Origin: an uncultured Pseudomonadota bacterium
GTDB taxonomy: Bacteria; Myxococcota_A; UBA796; SXON01
Reading direction: 5' to 3'
Assembly: GCA_903875225.1 (NCBI GenBank)
Contig: CAIQVJ010000117.1
Location: 1-64,000 of the forward strand
Length of the DNA: 64,000 bases
The notes under the pieces are model-generated. The model saw only the letters and a list, made by a program, of their open reading frames with translations. It did no database searches and was not told where the DNA came from. Below, in pieces: positions 1 to 8,843 of the stretch (position 1 is its first letter; every line of letters begins with the position of its first letter). The position numbers and the translations under genes were made by a program.

Positions 1-72
1 ATCAGCATGGGGCGGTCTCCTTGGGATTCGGTTGGTTCCAACAACGAATCTACCCGGTTGATCGCCCTTTGT

Positions 73-348
73 CTAGTGGAAAGCATCACTAACATGCTGA
101 TATTGTTCGATTATTGCGTGGGCCGATCTGAGCCGCACCCGATTGATTAGCGCGACGAACAACTCGCTGAAGAGGCCCTCAAGCAGCACGCCAGCAGCGA
201 TACACACTTGCTCTGCGAGGCGGCCGAGGTCGGCCGCCCAGTGCGTGCCCGCACCGACCTCGGCCTCGACGCGCTCGTAGTACTCGCGGAGCGCCTGAAG
301 CTCGCCGGTCGCATGATCCACCAGCTCCTTGGCATTTTTCTTGTTCAT
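73..348 (-). CDS. Small helical, probably membrane-associated protein, unknown family
   Basis: The protein is 91 residues from the ATG at 348, beginning MNKKNAKELVD. It has a charged N-terminal helix, and a hydrophobic stretch at about residues 44-70 could span or dock to the membrane. An in-frame extension upstream to 717 is Pro/Arg-rich and looks like antisense, so the ATG at 348 is preferred. The gene is transcribed away from the next two genes. I recognise no family. The small size and membrane segment would fit a phage-type accessory protein, but that is a guess. Confidence 0.5.
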   Translation of the reverse strand: MNKKNAKELVDHATGELQALREYYERVEAEVGAGTHWAADLGRLAEQVCIAAGVLLEGLFSELFVALINRVRLRSAHAIIEQYQHVSDAFH

Positions 349-569
349 CGAGGTCTCAGGGCTGCTCGTCGTGGTTGCTGCGGTAGCGTTGGGGGACAGG
401 GGACGCGGTATCGCGGCCGTGAGCACCCGGCTCTGCCACTGCGGCGCCGGCTCCCCCCCGATCCCCGCCGGGAAAACACGCCCGTCTGCGACGACCGTGA
501 CCCGGCTGACCGTCACGAGGTGAACACGCCACCACGCTGGCCACGGGCCCGCCCCAGCTCCGGGCGCGG

Positions 570-1382
570 TTGCCGGTTTCAATCGGCGATGGCCCCGGCC
601 GGTTCCGCCGGCTACTGGCCAGTATCGAGGCCGACCTGCGACCAAAGCCCTTGGACTCCCCCCTTGCCAGCGCCGCAGTCGGCGCGGGGGTCGCCGTCGC
701 GACGACGGTGATCTCACCGGGCGCCGCCGGGCTGGTTGCGATTCTGGGTCCCACCTTCGACGTGCTCCGTAAGGTGACCGGTGAGGTGTCCGAGCAGCGG
801 GAGGCGGCTGCGTACGCGGAGTTCATCGCGGCCCTCGGAGAGCTGGAGCACTATGACCCCCAGGAGGCACGAAACCGCTTCGAGGCACTCATTGCCGAGA
901 GCCCGGCAAACCGCCGCAAACTCCACGACGCCTTTCTATCGACGCTCCTCGCGCGGTCGGAGGCCGCCCACTACTACATCGCCCGGCTGCTGATCGTCGC
1001 GATGCGCGGACAGTTTTCGGAGGCGTTCTGCAAGCGAGCGGGCTGGTTCCTTGAACGCTGCGAGGACGATGACATCCAGGTCCTACAGGCCGCCCTCGCG
1101 AAGACCAAGGAGATCAGGGCGAACACCGCTCCCGACAGGCTCGCAACAACAGGCATTGAGTGGGAGGGCGAGGACGACGGGCTGACGGTTGACACCAACC
1201 CCGACGGCCAGGAACGACGGGTGACGGTCGCCCACTCCGGGTTCCCTCCGGAACGGTACGCGGACGTCGTGGCCCTGGTCGGCGAGTCCCGGCTCGGCAT
1301 CGCCAAGCAGATCCGCACCACGGTCTACTTCCCGTTCACCTACCCGAGCCTGGACGGGCTGATCTGGTTGTTCAGGGCGTAG
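570..1382 (+). CDS. Hypothetical protein with Gly/Ala-rich hydrophobic segment
   Basis: The protein is 270 residues if it starts at the TTG at 570. No ATG gives a better start, and a later start near residue 28 (TTG of LDSPLASAAV) is possible. A Gly/Ala/Val-rich hydrophobic stretch at about residues 33-62 could be a membrane hairpin. It is followed by a helical region (about 70-180) and a short beta-rich C-terminus. The next gene on the same strand encodes a nuclease-like protein. A membrane-segment protein beside a candidate nuclease is a layout seen in defence loci, but no known family is recognised. Confidence 0.5.
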   Translation: MPVSIGDGPGRFRRLLASIEADLRPKPLDSPLASAAVGAGVAVATTVISPGAAGLVAILGPTFDVLRKVTGEVSEQREAAAYAEFIAALGELEHYDPQEARNRFEALIAESPANRRKLHDAFLSTLLARSEAAHYYIARLLIVAMRGQFSEAFCKRAGWFLERCEDDDIQVLQAALAKTKEIRANTAPDRLATTGIEWEGEDDGLTVDTNPDGQERRVTVAHSGFPPERYADVVALVGESRLGIAKQIRTTVYFPFTYPSLDGLIWLFRA

Positions 1383-1474
1383 CAGGTCCAATAGGCCCTG
1401 TGAAGCTTCCCGTTCGTCCCAAGTCATCCCGCGTCCGGTAGCCCGGCGACACCCGGGGGTATAGGGCGCCATCC

Positions 1475-2653
1475 ATGTTCTGGCCAAGCTCCTCGACTCA
1501 GGACCGACTGCTCACCTCGTCCGCGGGAGTTTGGCCGGTCGACGTATCCGGGGAGAGTCCTCGCCTCGTGGTCAAGGCTAACCGGGCGGTCTTGAAGTTT
1601 GTGATGCGCGGGTGCCGGGTTGACCTGCTCGCTTTCACGGTGATCGCCGGGGGACAACAGCTCCGCGTCGCCGGGATGCGGTTCTTCGATGAGCCGGATC
1701 ACCCCTGCACCGCAACGGTTCCGCTCGGCGACGCCACTGACATTCAGATGCTGGACCGCATTCTCGCCGCTGGCTCGGTTGCGATTGAGTTCTTCGACGA
1801 CACGTGCCTTCCGACGCTCAGTGCCACATGCACGTTTCCTCCCGTGGCGGCGACTCTCCCCGCGTCCGCGTTTCCCTGGCCCGACAGGGTCCTGAACGAC
1901 AGGGTGCTCGACGCGGTCCAGGAATCCCTCGCTGGCGGGCCCGATCAGGACGTGATCGAGACTCGCGTTGTACGACTCGCGTTTGCGACAATCCAACCCG
2001 TAAACATCGCTGTCATCGCGGGCGATCAGGTGCTTGGCGTCTCCAACGAAGGCACCGAGCTGGAGCAAAGTGTCGAGCTGATCCTCGACGGCATCCTTCC
2101 ATATTCGTCAATTCGAGGACCGAAGGTCTCCAGCAAGTCGAACAAGCCTGAGCTCTGCGACGTTCTGGGGTTCGGTCCCGGGTTGGAGTACGCGCTCGTG
2201 GTTCAGGCAAAGGTGGACGGCGTGTTGGCTGCGCCACCTACTCGCACCCCCGAGCGCAGGAGGGCGTCGATCATGAAGAACTTCGAGGCCGCCGTGAGGC
2301 AAGGACGTGGCGCTGCGCGAGCCCTGACGAAGGGAGTGGTGATCGAGTCGCCCCTATTCGCCGAACCGCTCCGCATCGACCCGATGGGGCGCATCCACGT
2401 CGTCGTCGTTCTGAGCGAAATGCACGGACACCTGGACTGGGCCGAGGTCGCTCGCATTTTGATCAAGGAGTCCTCGGGGTCCACGTTCTTCCATGTGCTC
2501 GACCTGAGCGAGCTACAACGCTTGGTATCGGCGTGCTGCTCCGCCGGCGAGGACCAGGCAGCGCGCCTACTTGAGCCCAACATGCTCCGAAGGTGGCTCG
2601 CGATGGAGGAACATGGCAGCGCGTTTGTACACGGGCGCGTTCGGCCCAAATAG
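1475..2653 (+). CDS. Candidate PD-(D/E)XK nuclease-fold protein
   Basis: The protein is 392 residues from the ATG at 1475. Residues about 225-275 carry an acidic residue in the context KPELCDVLGF, then a hydrophobic beta strand ending VVQAKV, then a helix rich in Arg and Gln. This is the D...(E/Q)xK arrangement of restriction-endonuclease-like folds. The N-terminal 200 residues are beta-rich and unrecognised. The gene lies 92 bp after the preceding one on the same strand. The fold call rests on motif shape only, with Gln in place of the usual Glu; nuclease activity is inferred. Confidence 0.45.
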   Translation: MFWPSSSTQDRLLTSSAGVWPVDVSGESPRLVVKANRAVLKFVMRGCRVDLLAFTVIAGGQQLRVAGMRFFDEPDHPCTATVPLGDATDIQMLDRILAAGSVAIEFFDDTCLPTLSATCTFPPVAATLPASAFPWPDRVLNDRVLDAVQESLAGGPDQDVIETRVVRLAFATIQPVNIAVIAGDQVLGVSNEGTELEQSVELILDGILPYSSIRGPKVSSKSNKPELCDVLGFGPGLEYALVVQAKVDGVLAAPPTRTPERRRASIMKNFEAAVRQGRGAARALTKGVVIESPLFAEPLRIDPMGRIHVVVVLSEMHGHLDWAEVARILIKESSGSTFFHVLDLSELQRLVSACCSAGEDQAARLLEPNMLRRWLAMEEHGSAFVHGRVRPK

Positions 2654-2721
2654 CCGCTGCTCCCTACGCCGCGCGACGCCGGCCACGATCGCCGCCCCGC
2701 GCCTCCCGCGCCCGCTGTAGG

Positions 2722-2789
2722 CGCGCGGCAAGCGATTCTCGCGACCGCTGAAAGGAATGGACCAAGCTTCCTGACCGCGCGGCAAGCGA
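2722..2789. repeat. Pair of 14-bp direct repeats upstream of the 2.9-kb cassette
   Basis: The sequence CGCGCGGCAAGCGA occurs at 2722-2735 and again at 2776-2789, 54 bp apart. Both lie in the 242-bp gap between the nuclease-like gene and the next cassette. They sit about 105-170 bp upstream of the start at 2896, where a regulatory site would be expected. No function is known. Confidence 0.4.
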
Positions 2790-2895
2790 AACTGGGGTGT
2801 CCAGGCAGGGGAGGAAATAGCCTCGAACCGTCGCTATGGTTGTGGTGCCGGCGCCCTTCGCGCCCTCCACTCCCCCCAACCGCGAGACTCCCGCC

Positions 2896-4035
2896 ATGAA
2901 CGACGTCACAATCACCGGCCTCGAACTCACCGAGCGCATCATGCGCGATGGCGGCGACGACGTCGCCTACATCGCCATCTCCGAGATCACCGACCGAAAC
3001 CGCAGCGTGAGCGCTGCCCGCGTCGACTTCAGCACGGTGGGCCTTGGGCCCTGGTTGAAGCGTGCGGCGGGCGCCAGCGAGGACGACGATCCCGGCGATG
3101 ACGGCCCCGGGGACGACGAGGACGGCGAGGAAGACGACGACGATGGTCCCGACCTCGGCAACGCCTTCGGGGCGGCGCTCGTCGGGCCGCGCCTGCTCGC
3201 CAAGGCGGCGATGCGTTGGATCGAGGAGACCGTGACCGCGCTCATGGCCGGACGCAACCACGGGAAGTTCAAGATCGGGCTTTGGAGCCCCGCGGGAAAG
3301 ACCCTGATCCACTCTTCCCGCTTCGAGGCGAAGAATCCCCATGCGCGCCGCCGGCCCGCAGACGAGGAGGCCGAGGTCGAGGCCGAGCGCGCCGCGATCA
3401 TCCAGCCCACGGGGCCGGATCTTGCGCCAACCGTCCACGCACCGGCGCAGCGCAGCGGCCCACCGCTGCCCGAAGAGCGCGTCTGGCAGGCGCTCGGCGA
3501 CGGGTACACCCAGCTCATCTCGCTCACGCAGTCCACCTACGCACACATCGCCAAGCTCCAGTCGGCCGAGATCCAATCGCTCTTCGCGCAGAACAAGCGG
3601 CTGTCCGACACCGTGGAGGCGGTCAGCGACGACCTGCGCAGCGTTCACGTCGGCACGGCCGAAGCACAACGGGACGAGGTGAACGAGGCCACCTCCGCCA
3701 AGGTTCGCGAGGAACTCGGCAAGCAGTTCATCGACCAGGTGGGCGCGGGCGTCCGCGCGTACATCGCGTCGAAGTCGTCGCTCCCGCCTGAGCTGGTCGA
3801 CGTGGTGGGCACGCTGAGCCAGTCCCCCGAGCTGATGGAGGCGCTCCGCGACCCGGACGTACAGCACGTGATCCGGCAGCCCGAGATCACGGCGACCCTC
3901 GCAGCGACGCTCCGCGACATCGCGCAGGGCCTCAAGGCCGCCCGCGACGCCGACGCAAAGGCAGCGCAGCAGCCTCGGGCACCCGCGCCGGCCGCCGAGC
4001 CGACCCCGCCCACCGACGGCGCACAGGCCTCGTAG
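2896..4035 (+). CDS. Cassette A1: acidic/coiled-coil protein, paralogue of the 21.5-kb protein
   Basis: The protein is 379 residues from the ATG at 2896. An upstream in-frame start at 2836 gives a Pro-rich extension absent from the paralogue at 4110, so it was not used. The N-terminus carries ITGLELTERI and YIAISE. A very acidic linker spans about residues 62-84, and a beta segment KFKIGLW is at about 124-130. The rest, from about 195, is long amphipathic helix. The C-terminal part aligns with the protein at 21515-22660 (KVREELG / KVRQEIA, then LPPELVDVV / LDPALIGLL). The N-terminal part aligns with the next gene. No known family was recognised; a structural or scaffolding role is a guess from composition. 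Confidence 0.65.
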   Translation: MNDVTITGLELTERIMRDGGDDVAYIAISEITDRNRSVSAARVDFSTVGLGPWLKRAAGASEDDDPGDDGPGDDEDGEEDDDDGPDLGNAFGAALVGPRLLAKAAMRWIEETVTALMAGRNHGKFKIGLWSPAGKTLIHSSRFEAKNPHARRRPADEEAEVEAERAAIIQPTGPDLAPTVHAPAQRSGPPLPEERVWQALGDGYTQLISLTQSTYAHIAKLQSAEIQSLFAQNKRLSDTVEAVSDDLRSVHVGTAEAQRDEVNEATSAKVREELGKQFIDQVGAGVRAYIASKSSLPPELVDVVGTLSQSPELMEALRDPDVQHVIRQPEITATLAATLRDIAQGLKAARDADAKAAQQPRAPAPAAEPTPPTDGAQAS

Positions 4036-4109
4036 CCCTGCCTCTCTCCTGCGCGGCCAAAATTTGGTCGCGCTCCCTTCTACACTCTCCCCACCCGAGG
4101 TTCCCTGTC

Positions 4110-4775
4110 ATGACTCCCGCCGCCTTTACCGGTCTCGAAATGATCGCCCGCTGCATCGACGCCGCCGCCGGTCGGCTCGGCTACATCGTCCTGGAGCGGC
4201 CGAACGGTCGCCACGCCAATGTCCGCGTTGCCCGCGTCAACCTCGACGAGGCGAGCCTCAGCGAGTTCCTGCCCGGCCCGTTCCTGCGCGCGATGCGCCA
4301 GCGCTCTCCGCCCCCATCGCCGTGTTCCCCACTGGCCGACGCCGCCGTGGCCTGGCTCCGCCACCACATGGAGCAGAGCATGGGGCAGGAGTCCGAGGTC
4401 ACGTTCAAGGTCAACCTCTGGCAGCACAAGGGCGTGGCGCTTGAGTTTGCTCCCCGCGTCGTGGCTCGTCGGACGTTCGACACCAGGCTCGGCGGCGCCC
4501 GCTCTTTCACCACGGCACCTGCCGTCACCGATCCGGCCGACCTGTTCATGTGGATCTTGATCACCGCCACCACCCAGGGACTCGCAGCGATCAACGAGCA
4601 GATCGCGCGGGCAGAAGGCCGGGTCGCGGACGCTGAGCGCGAGGCCGCCGTCGCCCGCGCGTGCTTGCAGTGCGCGCTCACCCTGGTCGGTCACGGGGCA
4701 CACGCCGCGAAGCTCGGGCCGCCCGCCTGGCTCGCACTGGCCGCGTCCGCCACGCGCGACGGGTCCGCCGCGTAG
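4110..4775 (+). CDS. Cassette A2: shorter paralogue of A1
   Basis: The protein is 221 residues. The ATG is preceded by GAGG 11 bp upstream. It shares with its upstream neighbour the N-terminal pattern FTGLEM..R...A....YI and the central segment FKVNLWQHKGV (about residues 99-109), but lacks the long acidic linker and much of the C-terminal helical domain. A helical stretch rich in Ala and Glu fills residues about 150-190. It is co-directional with A1 (74-bp gap) and A3 (31-bp gap), so the three are probably one operon. Function unknown. Confidence 0.6.
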   Translation: MTPAAFTGLEMIARCIDAAAGRLGYIVLERPNGRHANVRVARVNLDEASLSEFLPGPFLRAMRQRSPPPSPCSPLADAAVAWLRHHMEQSMGQESEVTFKVNLWQHKGVALEFAPRVVARRTFDTRLGGARSFTTAPAVTDPADLFMWILITATTQGLAAINEQIARAEGRVADAEREAAVARACLQCALTLVGHGAHAAKLGPPAWLALAASATRDGSAA

Positions 4776-4806
4776 AACCGCCCACACTGTTTCTTCGAGG
4801 TACCCA

Positions 4807-5289
4807 ATGGCCCGTCGCCGCCCACCCCAATCAGAGCTCGTCCAGCAGGTCTCTGAACTCGTGCGCTCCGGCTACGGAGCACTGCTCACGTTCGACGCTC
4901 CCGGCGCATGGATCGAGTTGGCCGGTCCGAATGGGATCAGCGGCGGTTCCGGCGCCTTTGGACAGGCCCCGGTGACGACCGTCCGCCTCGTGCAGGAGGG
5001 CACGGTCGGCGTCGTGGCGGAGGCCGCTTCGGATGGCGCATTTGCCAAGATGCTCGACGTGATCGGAGAGAAGGCGCGGCCGTTCGCCGGACAGGACCAC
5101 GCCGCACTTCTCGCGATGCTTCGCGCGGTACGGGAGCTGTCTACGAGGTCCCGCACTCGGATGCCGACGGTCGGGCCCGCACTCGTGGAGTATGGGGAGC
5201 CGAGCGTCGACGCTTGGTTGTCCTGCTTGACCCTCGCCGATTTTGAACAGACGCTTGCGGAATCGTGCGAGGGTCAGGCGGCGGCATAG
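4807..5289 (+). CDS. Cassette A3: small hypothetical protein
   Basis: The protein is 160 residues. The ATG follows a GAGG ribosome-binding site (4797-4800). It is predicted as alpha/beta, with an N-terminal helix, a beta-rich middle (about 25-70) and a helical C-terminus. No family was recognised, and no clear counterpart exists in the 21.5-kb operon. Its stop codon lies inside the first copy of a 24-bp direct repeat that leads to the recombinase gene. Confidence 0.6.
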   Translation: MARRRPPQSELVQQVSELVRSGYGALLTFDAPGAWIELAGPNGISGGSGAFGQAPVTTVRLVQEGTVGVVAEAASDGAFAKMLDVIGEKARPFAGQDHAALLAMLRAVRELSTRSRTRMPTVGPALVEYGEPSVDAWLSCLTLADFEQTLAESCEGQAAA

Positions 5290-5328
5290 CCAACAAATAT
5301 TCATGCGGCGGCATAGCCAACAAATATT
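5278..5328. repeat. Two 24-bp direct repeats 3 bp apart, upstream of the serine recombinase
   Basis: The 24-bp unit begins GCGGCGGCATAGCC and ends AACAAATATT. It occurs at 5278-5301 and 5305-5328, separated by CAT. The unit is AT-rich at its 3' end, unlike the surrounding DNA, and lies 37 bp before the recombinase start. It could be an operator or tandem recombinase-binding site, or a recent tandem duplication of the end of the preceding gene, since the first copy carries that gene's stop codon. Confidence 0.85.
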
Positions 5329-5364
5329 ATGTAAGGTACAACGCCGGTACCGAGGACCCCACCC

Positions 5365-6957
5365 ATGCCCAAGTTCGCCTCCGCCTATCTGCGCTGCTCT
5401 GACCCGCGCCAAGACAAATCCATCGAGCAGCAACGCGCCGAGATCCAACGCCGCGCAGACGCCGACGGCTACGTGATCCCGCCGGAGAACTGGTTCGTCG
5501 ACGAGGGGATCAGCGGGAAGTCCACGAAGAAGCGGGCGAGCTATCTGTCCATGATCAAACGCGCGGAGGCCCAGCGCGACCTGAAGCGGGGCCGCAAGGC
5601 CGTGCGCATCGATCCCGTCGAGCGCCTCTACGTTTGGGCATTCAGCCGCATCGCCCGCAACATGTTCGATTGCCTCAAAGCCATCGCCACGCTGGACGAC
5701 GCGGACATCGAGATCATCTCCCTGACCGAGAACGACACCGGCGACCGCTCCATGCGGAAGTTGATTCGCCCGATCCTCGCTTGGCTAGCCGAGCGATACA
5801 TCGAGGAGCTGTCACGCAACGTCAAGCGGGGGCAGATGTCCCAAGCGTCCAAGGGCTTCTGGCCGCATGGTCGCACGTCGTTCGGGTACGAGTCGGTCAA
5901 GGTGCAGGGCGGGTTCAAGCTGGTCGTCACCGACGAGACGCGGCAGGACTTCGACACCGTGAAGCGCATCTTCAAGCTGTCGGACGAGCTTGGCGAGGGC
6001 TGCTCCCGGATCGCCCGGCGACTCACGCGCGAAGGCGTCCGCCCGCCCACCAGCAACTCCCACAATCGCGTGATCAAGCCGGGGACCTGGGCGACCCGCC
6101 ACGTCCACTACATCCTCACGAATCGGCTGTATTGCGGTCATGTCGTCGAGGAGGGCGAGGTCATGTTCCGCGACGCCCACGAGGCCGCCATCGACGACGA
6201 GACGTTTGAGCGCGTTTGCGCGAAGCGCAGCCTCCTCTACAAGTCCCGCCGCGAGAAGGGCCTTCAAAACCCGGACACCGCCGTCAGCTTCGGGATGCGC
6301 GGGCTGTTCAAGCCGTGGCTGCACTGTGGCAAATGCGGGTCGCGGATGAGCGTGGTTGCGGGCGGAAAGGTTGGCGCGAGGACCTACCTGTACTACTGCC
6401 CCACCCGGCACACGTCAGCAGGGCTCTGCCCGGGGTTCTCGGTTCGCGCAGAGGTGCTCGACGCGCGCATCCTCGACGCCATCCAAGACCGGCTGCTCAC
6501 CCCCGAGAACGTCCGGAAGATCGCCACCGACACGGCCGCAGCCCTCGCCGCCACGGACGGGGACGCCGCAGCCGAGGAGCGTGAGCGCCTCACCGCCAGC
6601 GTCGCCGAGTTCGACCGCAAGATCCGCCTCGCCGCCACCCAGGTGATCCACGGCGTCATCGCCGAGGACGACGCGAAGGCGGTCACCGTCCCGCTCATGG
6701 AGCAGCGGGAGCTCGCCAAGCTGCGGCTCGCTGCTCTGCCCTCCGTGAACGCCGGGCGGCCGTTCCTGAACGTCAACCCCGAGAAGTTCAGGGCCAAGGT
6801 GATGGAAGCGTGGTCGAACCGGCCCATCGAGGAGCGTCGGGAAGCGCTGCGCGGGGTGCTCGACAAGGTCGTCCTCACCGACGGCGGCATCGAGATCCGG
6901 TACGGAATGCGCGCGTATTGCGAGGATGGATGGCAAGGCCCGTTGAGACGCAGGTAG
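5365..6957 (+). CDS. Large serine recombinase (site-specific integrase)
   Basis: The protein is 530 residues. It has an N-terminal resolvase domain with the catalytic serine at position 12 (YLRCSD), the Q-rich motif SIEQQRAEIQ and the conserved FSRIARN. A recombinase domain (about 170-290) follows, then a zinc ribbon starting CGKCG near residue 318, and a C-terminal coiled-coil/beta region. The length is typical of phage and ICE integrases that act unidirectionally between attP and attB. Its last codons lie inside a GHKL ATPase gene read from the other strand, which places one end of the mobile unit here. It probably served the unit carrying cassette A. Confidence 0.93.
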   Translation: MPKFASAYLRCSDPRQDKSIEQQRAEIQRRADADGYVIPPENWFVDEGISGKSTKKRASYLSMIKRAEAQRDLKRGRKAVRIDPVERLYVWAFSRIARNMFDCLKAIATLDDADIEIISLTENDTGDRSMRKLIRPILAWLAERYIEELSRNVKRGQMSQASKGFWPHGRTSFGYESVKVQGGFKLVVTDETRQDFDTVKRIFKLSDELGEGCSRIARRLTREGVRPPTSNSHNRVIKPGTWATRHVHYILTNRLYCGHVVEEGEVMFRDAHEAAIDDETFERVCAKRSLLYKSRREKGLQNPDTAVSFGMRGLFKPWLHCGKCGSRMSVVAGGKVGARTYLYYCPTRHTSAGLCPGFSVRAEVLDARILDAIQDRLLTPENVRKIATDTAAALAATDGDAAAEERERLTASVAEFDRKIRLAATQVIHGVIAEDDAKAVTVPLMEQRELAKLRLAALPSVNAGRPFLNVNPEKFRAKVMEAWSNRPIEERREALRGVLDKVVLTDGGIEIRYGMRAYCEDGWQGPLRRR

Positions 6958-7841
6958 TAGGCACCTCCCCGGTCGCCCGGCGCTCTCCGATAGGCCTTCA
7001 CGGTCCCGGTGGTTCCGACGCCCCAGCTCCCCTCGACGGCGACCTTGGACCCCCCGCGACGGCTGAACATCGGCGCGACCTCCCGCCCGTTGAAGGCGAG
7101 CGTGATCCCAGGCAGGTCGTTCCCCGCGAGCAGCTCGCGCAGGCGGTCCTCGATGTCGACGTAGACGCCGCGGGACCGGCTCCAGTAGCGGACGAGGTCA
7201 GGGTCCACATCCGCCAGCTCCAGCCGCAGTCCCTGCCGGTAGGGGGCGTCGAAGATCTCAACCTCGCTGTCCATGCCGTCGGCGACGGCGAGGTTGTCGC
7301 GGGTGTGCATGCGCCACTTGAAGCCGCGGCTGGTCCCCAAAATGACTGCCTTTGCGACGCCGAACCCGCCCGCTGCCTCACCCGAGTCGGCGGCGTCCCG
7401 CTTGCCGCTCTCGCCGATCACGAGGAACTTTTCGAGGATGGTCTGGGCGTCCATGCCAATTCCCACATCGCTGAAGGACAATTTGCGCTCAGCGGCGTCC
7501 CAGTCTACCTCAAAGCGCGCGTCCTCGGGTTTGATGGCGCGGGCGCGAATTGCAGCTCGAATGGCATCAATTCCATTTTGAAGCGCTTCACGGGTGGCGA
7601 GCCAGGGCAGGTCGCCGGACTTGTACACCGACTTCGTGAGCAGCGCCCACAAGATGTTGCTGTTGGCCCCGGGACGGCCGGACGCCTTGGCGACGGCGCT
7701 CATCGCCTCGCGGATCTCGGGGCGGGCCCCGAGCTCTCGTCGGAGGGCCAGGTGGTCGATGGCCGCGCGGCCGACCGCCCTGATGGAGCGTCCGACGGCG
7801 GGCATGGGCTGGGAGCAGGGGCAAGGTTTGGCAGGGAGCAC
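6939..7841 (-). pseudogene. GHKL/Hsp90-type ATPase gene, 3' part lost at the serine recombinase junction
   Basis: About 300 codons remain, from a GTG at 7841 that follows GGAGAG; an ATG at 7805 is an alternative. Visible motifs are the N-box EALQNGIDA (about 85-93), the G1 box DVGIGMD (125-131) and the glycine-rich lid GGFGVAK (158-164), so the ATP-binding Bergerat fold is intact. ATPase-like sequence runs to YYLRLNG at 6939. The frame then stays open through the antisense of the recombinase, but the residues no longer resemble this family. The gene is last in the long minus-strand operon, 33 bp after the lysozyme-like gene. Its missing C-terminus is not seen elsewhere in the window. Confidence 0.8.
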
Positions 7842-7874
7842 GGGCTCTCCATGCCCCGCGGCGACACGGGGCGA

Positions 7875-8843
7875 CTATGCGTTGAACGCCACGGGGACGT
7901 CGCGGAGGTTGGGGTCGACGAGGTGTTGGTAGGTCCGGTTGAGGATGAGGTCCCAGAGGTCCCAGGACCCGGTGACGCCGTGCCAGACTGGTCCTGGCGG
8001 CACCTCCCGGACGAGCGCGACCCGCTGCGTGCCGACGAGCTTGAGGTTCAGCTCCCCCGTGCCCGGCGCGACCTGGACCCAGCGGATCGTGTCGTTGTAG
8101 CGGTCGCTGGGGGGTGCCGTCGCCCGTCGGAATTTCGCGGCGCAGAGCCAGCCGTACTCGGCGAGGACCTGCACCTCGGAGCCTGGGCGCGGGTGGGTGC
8201 CGGAGGCGTAGAGCTGGACGAGTCGCCGGGCTGGGCCGGTCGCGCCCTCGACGCCCTGGTGGACCGTCCGGTTGTAGCAGATGACCAGCGCCCGCTCCGA
8301 CGAGACGCCGAGCAGCTTCGCGATCGCGATGGCGCCCTTCATGTACTCGCCTCGCTTGGCGAGGTCGCGCTGCGCGGCCTGGAACGCCGGGACACGCCCT
8401 GCGGCGTCGAACCGGGCGAGCCACGGAGGATCCCAGAGGTTCGCGCCATCGACGGGCCCGAGGCTTTTCACCTGGACCTGGGCGATCAATCGCCCGGCCG
8501 ACGCCGACCCGCCGAACGCCGCATCGAACTGCGCCGGATCCGCGACCCGCATGGCGATGAGCACATCGAAGAGACCGCCGCCCTTCTGCGTCCATTGGAG
8601 GATGCCGTAGCTGACGCCTTGCCCGTCGAGGTTGCGCTGCACGCTCCAATAGGAGCCCTCGTGCTTCGAGGTCTCGTTGAGGAGGGTGTCCATCCAGTCG
8701 GTCACGGTGTCGGTCACGAGGGCTCCAACGCGCCGGGCTTCGGTGCGGGCACGGGGGGAAGAGAGGGCGAGGGCGAGACCGGCGAGGGCTACGGCACCGA
8801 CGCCGATCCCGATGGCGACGGGGGCGGCGCTACTTCGCGACAT
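7875..8843 (-). CDS. Membrane-anchored lysozyme-like peptidoglycan hydrolase
   Basis: The protein is 322 residues. The start is the ATG at 8843, which overlaps the end of the upstream gene. A transmembrane segment at about residues 8-28 has no cleavage site, so the enzyme should stay tethered. The catalytic domain shows KHEG, with a candidate general-acid Glu at 62, and the block NLDGQGVSYG (71-80) followed by ILQW. This matches a chitosanase/lysozyme-like family found in proteobacterial prophages. It probably opens peptidoglycan for entry, assembly or release. The C-terminal 120 residues are beta-rich and unassigned. A canonical GH24 or amidase endolysin is excluded by the motifs. Confidence 0.75.
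   Translation of the reverse strand: MSRSSAAPVAIGIGVGAVALAGLALALSSPRARTEARRVGALVTDTVTDWMDTLLNETSKHEGSYWSVQRNLDGQGVSYGILQWTQKGGGLFDVLIAMRVADPAQFDAAFGGSASAGRLIAQVQVKSLGPVDGANLWDPPWLARFDAAGRVPAFQAAQRDLAKRGEYMKGAIAIAKLLGVSSERALVICYNRTVHQGVEGATGPARRLVQLYASGTHPRPGSEVQVLAEYGWLCAAKFRRATAPPSDRYNDTIRWVQVAPGTGELNLKLVGTQRVALVREVPPGPVWHGVTGSWDLWDLILNRTYQHLVDPNLRDVPVAFNA

Noticed and set aside
5278..5328. CRISPR array
   Set aside because: Only two copies with a 3-bp spacer; no leader or cas genes.
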